Source of the DNA: Parvularia atlantis
Taxonomy: Eukaryota > Opisthokonta > Rotosphaerida
Assembly: GCA_943704415.1 (NCBI GenBank)
Contig: CALSCO010000790.1
Span: forward strand, 1-17,096
Direction of reading: 5' to 3'
Length of the DNA: 17,096 nt
The position numbers and the translations under genes were made by a program. The notes under the pieces were generated by a model. It saw only the letters and a list, made by a program, of their open reading frames with translations, was not told the origin of the DNA and ran no database searches. Positions 7,799-17,085 of the stretch are shown piece by piece; the first letter of the stretch is position 1; each line of letters starts with the position of its first letter.

Positions 7799-10700
7799 TC
7801 ACTCTGCGGCGGCATTGGGCCGCCCGTGCAGCAGCTGCTGAATGCCCGGCAGCGTCGGCAGCAGCGGCATGGCCGGGAGTGACGTTAGCGACGCGAGGCT
7901 CGGCAGCCCAGGCAGCCGGAACGGCGCCGCGACGTCTTGCCCGCTCGTTGTCTCGGGCAGCGGCTGCGGTGACGGGGCGGGCGACGGGGCAGGTGACGGC
8001 AGCGGCGCGTGGCTGCTCGCACGCGCGCGTGAGGCGTCAGCGCACATCGTGCGCAACGGTCGCGCGCACCTTGCCGGAACAGCCGGGCTGCGCAAGGCTG
8101 GCTTGCTTGTCGGCGCGGCGTGGCCGCTGTTTTGCTGCTGTTGCTGCTGCGCAACGTACCGCAGCACGCGCTCCGAAACTGTGCGCACGTGAGCACGACA
8201 ATCAGACGCCCGCAGCACAGCGCAGCGCTGAGGCCACACGCACGCTCGCGCAGTTGCGCGCGCTCGGCGTCGATGATCACACGCAGCTCCTGCATCCGCT
8301 CCGGGCCCGGCGGCCGCCCGCGCCGCTTCTTGAGCTGGCCATCGTACTCAATCAGGACAAACTTGGGGATGTTGATCGCGCTCAGGTCCGTGTCGGGCGG
8401 GAGCGAGAGCGCCTTGGCCAGGGCAATCGACGGCTTGATGGGGATGATCTTGCGGTGCGGCGTCTTGCCCGACGGCGGTCGCTCGATCACGACCTGCAGC
8501 TGCGACGGTTCATCGCGCGTCGACAGGGATGGCGGTGGCGGCGGCACTGGCGACGGCGCCAGCGCGCGCTGCGACCGCTGCGTTGTGCGGCCGGTGTGCG
8601 ATGGCCGCATCGACGACGACAGCAGCCGTGACGTCTGGAACGTGCCCGTGCGGACCTTGCCCGCGTGCGCGCGATCGGGCAGCGGCACTTTGGCAAGGCC
8701 AGCGGGCCGCGTCGTAGCGCGCGTGACGTGCCGGGTCTCAGACCGCAGCGGCGACTCGCTGGCCGGGAAGGGCTGCGGCTTCACGAGGCTGCGAGGCGCG
8801 TCGCGTCGGCAACTCGATGTACTACGCAGTGCAGCACGCACCTCGGATGCCCGTTTGGCGCGGGCTCGTACACCGCATCCGGGCCGAGCAGGCTGTCGGC
8901 GCCGCAACGAGCGTCAGACAAAGGGGGAGCGAGCGAGCGGGGCACGCACGGCACCTCACGCGGCACTGCGGCACCCACTCGTTGTAGCGGTCGCTCCAGC
9001 CGAGGTAGTGCACAAAGTAGTGCGGCCCGACGCCGAGCTTGTGCGTCATTGGCCAGAGCTCGCCGCGCACGATCTGCACGCCCGTAAGCCCGAACGCAAA
9101 TCGGAGCGCACTATCCCGCCTCGCGCACCTTGGCCCGGTACCGCCGCAGGCCATGGTCGACGAGGACCATGGCGTTGTTGCCGTGCTTCAGGTGCAGCTC
9201 GTTCACGTTCTCCAGCCGCGTGTACTTGATCGGCTCCTTCATGAACTGCAGCCGCGTCGTGGGCCGGGCGGCTTCCCACGCGGCCCACTTGAAGCCCCGC
9301 GGCGTCGTGCCCGACTCGATGTAGTTGACCATGCGACGCACCGCCAGCAGCTGCGCAAAGGCCGGGTTGCGCAGCAGCGAGGCAATCGGCTCGGCGTGCA
9401 TGTTGAACTCGATCACCTCGGCCGCCTGCACGGCCGAAAATGTGTTGTCCTCAAAGTACCGCACAATCACCTCGCCCTCGCGCGGCCGCGTCATCGTCTG
9501 GTCGATCTCGTTCAGTGGCACGGTCTGCGAGCGGCCCGCAAACACACGAGTGCCCGCAAAACACATGAGCGCGCGCACGCGTACGCCAAGCACGCCAGCG
9601 CACGCACCAGCGCCGGCCACCAGAACGGCTCGGACGGATCGAGCGGGTTAACAAAGACGGGCACGCGCTCGGTCGCCATCCTGCACCGGGTTTTAGCGCT
9701 CGCGCCAAGACTGCACCGGCGCACGCACCGTGTCTTGAGCGGCACGGTGCGCACGGGCGACGCGATCGTGACCGTGCGTGACGACGGCGATGCTGCCCCG
9801 CGCGACCTGCCGGCACCAACGTGAGACGCGCGCATGCGCGTCGGGAGCGGGGAGGGTGCACCTGCTGGGGGGCGCGGCGGCGGCGGCTGAGGCGGTTGCC
9901 GAGTGCTTGGAGGGGGCAACGTCGTCGTGGGTCGTGTCTTCGCTGACGCCGACGGACGAACGCGGCTTGCGGCTCGGCCAGCGCAGCCCAAACAGGTTCA
10001 GGTGCACGGCGCACGAGCGGCACATGGGATCGCTCAGTCGCAGGGCCCCCGCGCGCTGCTGCAGATTGAGACGTCAGCTCACAACTGCACGCGAGCGTGC
10101 ACCTGCTGCAGCACGGCCTCGCGCGCCATGGCCGGGATCTCGCAGTTGTACTGGTCGAGCACGATGCCGCAGTCGACGCAGTGCGGCTGGTCGTCCACAA
10201 CGGACTTGGCCGGCATCCGCCGCGCCGTCAGCAGTGCCTTCTCGAGCGTGGCGCGGCGTGCGCGCTTGCGCGTCTCCATCGCGGGCGCCGGGCCGTCCGC
10301 GGTGGGCGTGCCTGTGCGCGGGCGGGTTGGCGTGAATACGTGCGAGCGTGTTCGGTCGGGCGCGTTGTGCACCTGGCCGCGTTCCGATCTCGGGTGTGGG
10401 CGCAGACAGCAGCGGCGGATTGGAGTGCTCGCCGGCCTCGCTCTTGACCGGCGAGAGCGCCGCGGCGGCGTCCACATCCATCGCGTCGCTCGCAGCAGAG
10501 CCAGCGGCCGCGTCGGCCGCGTCGGCGGCACCGGCGGCACCGGCGGCACCGGCCTCAGACACCTCGGTCTTGACGTCGGCGTCGACACCGCGCGACAGCG
10601 GGGCGCGCGGTGCAAACGCGCCCTGCCCGAGTCTGCACCCGACGCGCCAGTCAGATCAGCCCGGGTGGCCGTCGCAAGCGCCGACGCAGCGCACCGCTCG

Positions 10701-11763
10701 CACGTCTCGCACTCACACTCCTCGTTGTTCGGCCCAAAGTAGTTGCTCCCGTACAGCGCCGTGATCTCCTCGAGGGGCTCAATGTCACGCAGCGCCTTGA
10801 ACGCGACGCCGTTCCACCCGTACGGGATGAACTGCGACGCGGGTCAGCGCATCAGCACCCACCGCCGCAGCCGTGCCGATCGCGCACCATGCAGTTGGGG
10901 TTGCAGTCGTGGTTGACAAAGCGCGCCGGCCCCAGAAACAGGCACGAGCGGTCCTTGCGTGTCGAGAACATGACACTGAAGTCGCGCTTGGCCTCGTGCG
11001 TCAGGTGGTGTTCCTCCTGCGAGCGGCACGGCCCATGTGCGCGCACGCATCAGCGAGACGCGCGTTCGGGCCCGGCGGGCGCCGCGCACCTCGGGCGTGA
11101 GCGTTGCAACGTAGCCTGAGCAGTACTTGAGCTCCTCGCCCGCGCGCCAGTGCTTGGTCGCGACCACCTTGACCTCCTTCTTGCCGGACGAGTAGCGGAA
11201 CGTCTGCACGACCTCGAAGCCGGCCGTGGGCAGGTACATGGCCAGGTACCGCTTCATGTGCCTTTCGTGCGTTTGTGAGGACGGACGCGCGGCGAAATAT
11301 TGCCCCCCCCCCCCCCCCCCCCCCGGGCGCAGCACGCACTCCTTGAAGCCGAGGACGTGCTCGGGCGACTTGCGCGCGAGGTAGTTCTGCGCCCAGTCCT
11401 CGTGCGCCACCAGCGCCTGGTATGCGCGCTCGAGGTCGCGCGTCTCCGCGAGCTCGCGGATGACGTCGACCGTGTGGCGCGCGTCGCCCTTCTTGGCGCG
11501 GTAGTGCGCGTTGACCTGCGCGCGGGGCCGCGACTGTCAGTCAGCCCTGCCCGTCGCCCACTCGACGACGACCGCAGGAGGCAGCGGCAGCGCGCGCGCA
11601 TGGCAGCGCTGCAGCGCCGAACGGACGACGCGCGCGCGCGGGGAGAGCGGCAGGGCGGCCGCACCTTGTAAATCTCGAGCTCGAGCACGGCGTCGCCGAG
11701 CACGTCGACGGCGATGTCGTCGTACTCGGCCAGCTGGCGGAACGTGAGCAGGACGCGCGCCAT
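7799..11763 (-). CDS. SUV4-20/Set9-type histone H4-K20 methyltransferase fused to zinc finger, PWWP, chromo-barrel and AT-hook
   Basis: Sixteen phase-consistent exons: 11763..11665, 11515..11340, 11261..11090, 11016..10888, 10831..10695, 10632..10373, 10311..10103, 10055..9862, 9806..9729, 9680..9608, 9524..9129, 9073..8955, 8892..8842, 8788..8244, 8178..8070, 8012..7799. They give 986 aa. Domains: SUV4-20 N-terminal region (~1-90); SET with [10 protein letters not shown] and [10 protein letters not shown] (NHDC 184-187), [13 protein letters not shown]; post-SET CECETC (231-236) then CERLGQGAF as in SUV4-20 enzymes; Ala/Asp-rich linker; CVDC (369-372) and CRSC (406-409), probably one zinc site; PWWP with EPFWWPAL (~502-509) and [10 protein letters not shown]; chromo-barrel (~624-677) with [26 protein letters not shown]-hook-like (~851-858); Pro-rich, hydrophobic end. 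It should act in the nucleus, methylating H4K20. That this is one gene is inferred from unbroken phase across every junction; a split into two genes is possible but no stop or start supports it. Confidence 0.92.
11303..11324 (+). repeat. C22 homopolymer in methyltransferase intron 2
   Basis: Twenty-two C residues on the plus strand (G on the coding strand) lie inside the 78-bp intron 11339..11262. The length in the read may be inexact because of sequencing slippage. Confidence 0.97.
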
Positions 11764-11871
11764 CGCCGGACGCGGCCAACGCTGGAAAACGATGACACCT
11801 CTCGGAACCTCAACCGTCACCGGCCACGTGGTCACGCCAAGAGACACCACCACCACTGCACACAAGCGCGC
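11764..11871 (-). promoter_or_regulatory. 108-bp gap: methyltransferase promoter / RPL4 3' end
   Basis: This lies between the RPL4 stop (11872) and the methyltransferase ATG (11763). It contains a CACGTG palindrome at 11825-11830 within the symmetric CCACGTGG. No polyadenylation hexamer was seen. Confidence 0.5.
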
Positions 11872-13209
11872 TCACAGCGGCTTGATCATGGCGCGGTAGT
11901 ACGTGAGCTGCGCGACGCGACGCGCCTTGCGCGCCTTCTGGTCGAGCTTGGTCTTGCCAGCGGCCTTCTTCTCGCCCTTGTGGATCGTGTCGGCATAGGG
12001 GTTGAGCTTGAGCATGGCGCGGACGTTGCGGAGCGGGTTCTGTGAGGGGAAGGGGGGCGCGGCGCGGCGCGGCGCGGCACGGTTGAGCCAGCATGGCGCA
12101 GCCGCCGCAGGGTACCGCACCTTCTTCTGCACGGGGCGTTTGGTGCGCTTGGGGCCGGCGGCCTTGAGCACCGACTGGATCTCGTCCGAGTTGATGATGC
12201 GCGTCAGGTCCGGGTTGTGCAGGAGCGGCTGCGGCAGGTGGTAGTCGTGCTTGGTCTCGGAGCCCTTGCGGTACGTGCCGTAGATCTTGTCCAGCTTGGC
12301 AAACGCGGGCTGCGTCCAGATGATAAAGCGGCCGACGTGGCCACCGGGCGCGAGCTGCAGCAGGTTGAGGCGCTCGACCGAGGCCGTCTCGACGCCGGGG
12401 ATGTTGCGGAACGCCTTCGAGATGCCGTTGTCCTCGCTGTAAACCACGAGCGGGCCGCGGCGCTGCACAAAGCGGCGGTTGCGCGACTTGCCCACGCCCG
12501 CGCGCAGTTTGCGGCTACCCTTGACGCGCTCGACGTCGGCGCTGGCCTGCACGCGCTGGAGCAGGGCGATCGCGTCCTTGGTCTTGGTGAGCGACTCGGC
12601 ACCGGCGCCGACGACGAGGGGCACTTCGGGCACTTGCTCGATCCGGTGGCCGCGCGCCAGCAGCAGCGCCGGCAGCGCCGACGCCGCGAGGGCCGACGCG
12701 ACCGCGAACCGCCGCTGGTTCTGGTTGATCTTGCGGTGCCACCGGCGCCACACCTTGGACGGGTTGAACATGCGGCCGCCGCGGCACATGTTGCCGTAGG
12801 CACCCTGACCGGCGCGGTGCGTGCCGCCGCCCGACACACGCGGGATACGCGCCACGGCGCGGCCGGTACCCCACGAGATGGCGCTCGTCTGCTCGCCGGC
12901 CTCGTCCGACACGGCGTGCGCCTGGCGCTTGTTCTTGGCCATGTTGGTGTGCACAAAGTGGACGATGTCTTTCGCGTGCGGGCGTGAGCCTGCGGGGTCC
13001 GGGCGTGCGCGTGCACGCGCGGCGACGCACCCGTGCGGATCGGCGCGCGGAACACGGCCGGCAGCGTGACCTGGCCGACGGCCGCGCCCTGCTGCTCGAG
13101 CGAGTGGACCTGGACAAGCGGACGCGAGGCGGCCTGCGCGAGCGCGCGAGCACGAGTGTGAACAGTCAGCGCGTGCGTGTCAAGTTTGGCGTGCGTCCGC
13201 CCCATTCAT
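11872..13209 (-). CDS. RPL4: 60S ribosomal protein uL4 (RPL4)
   Basis: This is a core component of the large ribosomal subunit; its internal loop lines the peptide exit tunnel. Secure exons are 13133..13031, 12968..12121 and 12039..11872 (TGA 11874-11872), giving about 372 residues after the first exon. Conserved segments: [109 protein letters not shown] and a basic C-terminal end. Length is near the yeast form (~362 aa). The first exon is ambiguous. ATG 13205 is in frame and unspliced, adding 24 odd residues. Alternatively, ATG 13209 encodes five residues and a GC-AG intron (13194..13134, donor GCACGC, CTGAC branch-like motif) removes the odd stretch; I favour the latter. The intron at 12120..12040 keeps frame but must be removed to match the family. 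Confidence 0.98.
12057..12078 (+). repeat. (GGCGC)n short tandem repeat in RPL4 intron
   Basis: About four copies of a GC-only pentamer lie inside the last intron of RPL4 (12120..12040), just upstream of its pyrimidine tract on the coding strand. Confidence 0.85.
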
Positions 13210-13239
13210 CCATCCATCCATCCATCCATCCATCCATCC
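13208..13239 (+). repeat. (ATCC)8 microsatellite between RPL4 and zinc-finger gene
   Basis: Eight perfect tetranucleotide units lie at the divergent start region. On the RPL4 strand they read as repeated GGAT and create a ladder of ATG triplets (GGATGGATGG), the last of which is the candidate RPL4 start at 13209. Variation in copy number would therefore change the RPL4 leader. Confidence 0.96.
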
Positions 13240-13332
13240 GTCGGTGTGTGCGTGTGTGTGCGCGGGGCGGGCGCGGCGCGCGGCGCGAGAGGGCGAAGGG
13301 CTCAGTCGCCAGGTTCGGTGACGCGCGTCCAC
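13210..13332. promoter_or_regulatory. Divergent promoter region, RPL4 / zinc-finger gene
   Basis: This is the short region between the two divergent genes. It contains the (ATCC)8 repeat, a GT-rich run (~13243-13261) and a very G+C-rich block (~13262-13292). No TATA element was recognised. Confidence 0.45.
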
Positions 13333-14955
13333 ATTACCATTTCTGCGAAAAAGAGCGTGTGTTTAGGCGCTGCCACTCCAACACTACCCGCAACGGCTAC
13401 CCGCATCGCGTGCCCGCTCGAGTGCGGCGCGCTTGTGACGCCCGCGGACGTGAACCGGCACCTAAACGAGGCGCACGCGCCGGGCGGGACGAAGCGCGCG
13501 CGCGACCGGGACAACGAAGATGGCGACGAACACCCGCACCAGCGTCACAGCCACGGCCCGAGCGTGCAGCTGAGCCTGCATTGCTACTGGGGCGGCGCCG
13601 ACCACACCGTCCCGCCCGTGTTTGTGCTCGAGTGGCCCTCGCGCGCCTACTTTGCGCGCACCCGCCCCGCCGCGCTCGCCCGGCCCGCGTTCGAGACGAT
13701 GGTCGAGTGGCGCGAGCACAACAAGACGCTGCATGTTGTCGCGACCATCGCATCGGACGCGGCCTTCGCCGCCAGGTGCTGTGCGTGCGACAGTGCTGCA
13801 CGGCTGACGCGCCGACCACCTCGCCAGCGCGGCAGACGACCTGACGCAGCGCGGCGAGCAGTACCGCAACATCGCGCTGCTCAAGAGCCACCTGCAAAAG
13901 TGCATCCGGCGCGGGCACGCGGCGCTCGCTGTGCAGACGGCGCTCGTGCTGCTGCGGCTCAATCCGGTGCGCCGCGCACGCGCGCGTGCCTGCCGCGTGT
14001 CCTGACGCGCCGCCCAAAGGGCGAGCTGCTGCGGCGCCTGCCGATCATCATGGTCGAGGACGTGCACCTGTGCGCGAGCCTGTCGACGCTGGTGTGGCTC
14101 ATGGTCGCCGTCAGCAAAGGTGGGCAAGCACAGCACAACCCTCCAGCGCCAGCTCACGCGCGCACGGACGGCCCAGGCTTCCAGCTCCCGCACAACGTCG
14201 TCGCGTGGGTGCTCGGCGTCGTGCAAGCCATCGCCGCCTCGCACGTGCGCGACCCGATCTGCGCGGGCGCCGCCGCCAGCGACAGCGTGCCCGTCGCCAC
14301 GGCGGCCGTCACGGGGCTGCCCGCGGCCCGGCGCGACCTCGTGTACGCGCTGCAGCTGCGTCGCAGCTACGGCGGCATGCAAGGTGTGTTCCGTAGAGTG
14401 CAGGTCCCGTTCGGCCTGACACGCAAGCGCTCGCGCAGGCGACATGGCCATGCTCAACGAGGCCACGCGCGTGTGGATGAGCCGCTGGATTGACGACGGC
14501 GGGCCTCGTGCCGCCAGCGCTGAGCAGGTGCGCGAGCAGCCGTTTGGTCATGGTCGCGCTCAGGCCGCTGCGCTGCAGCTGCTCGCCACCCAGGCAGACC
14601 CGATCGATGTCGACGGCGTGCAACCGCTCCTGCCCGCGCAGTGGGAGCTCGCCGCGGTCGACTGCCACTGCTCCAACGTGCTCATCCGCGCCAAGGAACA
14701 GGGCCTGTTCTCCCAGTGCTCGCTCGAGCGGCTGCAGGAGCTGATGTGGCTCCTGTCGAGGTGCGCCGAAGACGAGGCGTGCGCGCGCGGCTGACCGGTT
14801 TTACGCCCAGCTCGACGACCAACAAGGCTATGTGGGCGGGCGCGGCCGGGCGCGAACGCCAGGCACAGCCGTCGGCCGCCGAGCGCGCGGCGTGGCAGGC
14901 GGCCCAGCCGCAGGTGCTGTCCATAGCACGAGCGATCCTGGCGGCGAAAAAGTGA
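13333..14955 (+). CDS. Unrecognised protein with N-terminal C2H2/UBZ-like zinc finger and conserved-looking helical region
   Basis: Six inferred exons: (5' end unclear)-13775, 13828-13966, 14020-14119, 14177-14383, 14439-14760, 14811-14955, about 430 aa. All joins are in phase and four of the five introns carry a CTGAC motif 13-20 nt before the acceptor. I cannot name the family. A single finger, C-x3-C-x11-H-x4-H (CPLECG...NRHLNEAH, 13411-13476), resembles Rad18/WRNIP1 UBZ4-type or C2H2 fingers. A short basic/acidic linker follows, then a domain with VQLSLHCYW and FVLEWPSRAYF. After it comes a helical block with SHLQKCIRRGHAALAVQTAL and LLRRLPIIMVEDV, which faintly recalls the clamp-loader-like C-terminal collar of RarA/WRNIP1 ATPases, but no Walker motifs exist here. 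The end contains WELAAVDCHCSN and MWLLSSSTTNKAMW. No in-frame ATG lies upstream of the finger in this exon. Confidence 0.75.
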
Positions 14956-15008
14956 TGCCAGAACGAACGAAGAAGTTGTACAACCACCGAAGAAGAACAA
15001 AAAACAAG

Positions 15009-17085
15009 CTACTGCGTGCCCGCAGGCGCCTCCATGCGCAGCGGCGTGCCGAGCTCCTCCATCACGTCCACGAAGCGCGTGCGGATGCCGTGCGCCTGCT
15101 CGGGCCGCACGCGCACTTCCTCATCCAGCACGGTCATGATCTGCGCGACGACGTGAGACTGGCAGACCCACCACGCGGAGACGCACCTTGGGCTTGATAC
15201 GGAACAGGATGCCGTGCAGCGCCGCGAGCGAGAAGTAGTGCACGTGGTCGGGCACGGGCAAGGGCGCGGGCGACGGGATCGTCGGCTTGTTGGAGATCTA
15301 CCACCGACGCCCGAGCGCGCACGGTCAGCAGGCACATCAGGCGCAAAGTGCGGCGACGTGCCTCCTGGAAGAAGCGCTCCATGGCCGGCCGGTTGGCGTC
15401 GATAAACTCGTTCATGCCCTTCATGAAAGCCTCCTTGAAGCTCGTGCCGTTGGCCAGGTTCTGCAGCACCTTGGTCACGAGCACGAGCTGCCGCTTCACA
15501 CTCGAGTCCGGGTCCTGCGGCAGCAGGCCAAACGAGGCCGGCGTGATGATGGCCGGGTTGATGAGGCTGCGTCACCGCCACCGGGGTCAGTCCGGATGTG
15601 CGAAGGGGGCGCGCGGCACGCGCACCGCAGGAAAATGAATCCACCGATTGCGGCCGGTGCGGCCGTCGGGAAACGCGCGGTGATCGTCTCGCGCACGTGG
15701 TGCATGATTGTGCTGTCGGCACAGCAAGGCGTCAGCAGGCGCACGCCCAGCCGCACGGCAGCGCACCGCAGCCGGATTGGGAAGTAGTTCTCAGACTGCA
15801 GGATGCATGTCATCAGGCGCTGGCACGCCAGCTCGAGTGCCAGCTTGTTGACGAGCGCGTCGTCCTGGTTGTCGAGGCGGTTGGGATCGAGCTCGAACGA
15901 GCTTTGGAAGAGCTGCCCCCACGCGAGCGCGTCAGCCAGGTCCGGCACCCCTGACGCGCCGGCACGCACCTGGTTGCGCGACGCCTTGGTCTGGATCACG
16001 ACATTGCTGTCGTGATTGCGGTTCTCCAAGCGCGCCTTCTTCTCCTCCTCAATGCGCAGCTGCGGAGTCGCAGCGTCGGCGACCACCGCGCACGCCCGAT
16101 CGTCCGCACCTTCTCGTGGTTGCGGATGATCTCGACGTGGAACGGCCGCAGCGTCGCAACAAGGTACTCGAGACCCTCAACGCGGCAGTAGGCCGTGAAT
16201 GCGGCCGATGCAAAGCTGCACGTGCCGGTGAATTGTGGCGCACAAACGACGCGCGGCGCACCTGTTGGCGCGGAAGAGCGTCGACGCCTCGAGCACGTTG
16301 TCCTTCTCGGCCTTGCGGATCTCGCGCGAGATGAGGAAGCGGATGAGGTCGTCGGCGTAGCCGTGGACCTGGAACAGATACACGAGCGACTTGGTCACGA
16401 GGTCGGCGTCGTCCGTGCTGCGGCCATCGCGAGCATACGCGTGCGTGTGTGAGCGATCCAGTCGGCACCGCATGCCCGCACCAAGCGCGCACTTTTCGAC
16501 GGCCTGCAGCAGCAGGAACGGCAACTTGAAGTCGCGCGCGACCACGAGCTCCTCAAAGTCGATCCACACCTTCTTGTCCTGTTTGTGCAGGGCGCGAGGC
16601 GGCGTGAGCCGTCACCATGTCTCGCAGGCTCGCACGCCCCCCGCGCACGCACGCGGATGTTGTACAGCGCGCCGTGCGAGTTGTACAGGGACAGCACATG
16701 CGGCGGCACAACGTAGGCGTTGAGCGCGTCGTCCTGCGCCCACGCAAAGTGAGTGCGGCCGCCAGACGCGCTAAAGCGACAACAACGTACGCGCGTCGGC
16801 TCCATCTCCAGCATCGACTCGAGCCGCTCGAGCTCGCCCTTGTCCGCGGGCTCGTTGCGGCGACGCCACCAGATGAACGCCAGGAGGAAACACAGCGCCA
16901 GGAGAACCTGACGAGACCCGCGCCAGGGTCAGTCAGCCACACGCACACACATACACACACACGCGCGCGCGAGCAGCGTTGCATACCGCCACGCCGACAA
17001 TCACGCCCGCGATCGCGCCCGGTGGGAAGCCTGACGCCGTCTGATCGCAGCCCTCTGGCGGGCAGGTCGGGTTGGGCGGCTGCGT
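15009..17085 (-). CDS. Membrane-anchored RasGAP (5' part outside window)
   Basis: Twelve inferred exons cover 471 residues: 17085..16987, 16907..16791, 16733..16653, 16578..16493, 16417..16262, 16215..16110, 16059..15970, 15912..15767, 15712..15626, 15566..15362, 15297..15187, 15140..15009 (TAG). An extracellular stub with two Cys (TCPPEGCDQTASG) leads into one transmembrane helix (GAIAGVIVGVAVLLALCFLL), a basic stop-transfer WWRRR, a short linker, then a RasGAP domain that stimulates GTP hydrolysis by Ras-type GTPases at the membrane. Key sites: arginine finger in STLFRANSFAS, and GGFIFLRLINPAIITP with its structural Arg; then LVLVTKVLQNLANG and MERFFQE. Both catalytic-region arginines are present, so it looks active. 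The intron 15361..15298 is GC-AG. The domain is of the p120GAP/neurofibromin/IQGAP kind, not the split plexin type. Its stop lies 53 bp from the convergent zinc-finger gene. Confidence 0.95.
15298..15361 (-). other. GC-AG intron (RasGAP gene)
   Basis: The donor reads GAG/GCACGT and the acceptor GGTAG, 64 bp, with a CTGAC branch-like motif inside. Removal joins MERFFQE to ISNKPTIPSP in phase. The only nearby GT gives the wrong phase. Confidence 0.75.

Noticed and set aside
7799-9680. A separate MRG15-like or PWWP gene downstream of the SET gene
   Set aside because: The ATG at 9679 lies just inside an exon whose upstream join is in phase. No stop precedes it in the spliced frame, and there is no MRG domain after the chromo-barrel.
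13177-13330. Apparent N-terminus with Ile-His-Pro-Ser repeats for the zinc-finger gene
   Set aside because: It is only the (ATCC)8 microsatellite translated, with no ATG; it more likely belongs to the promoter region.
14956-15008. Terminator-like palindrome GTTGTACAAC (about 14975-14984) between convergent genes
   Set aside because: A short palindrome with no following T-tract; eukaryotic 3' ends are not formed this way, and I have no other support.
15009-17085. Plexin-type receptor
   Set aside because: The GAP region has classical RasGAP motifs (LFRAN, FLRLINPAI) and no RhoGBD-like insertion or plexin signatures.
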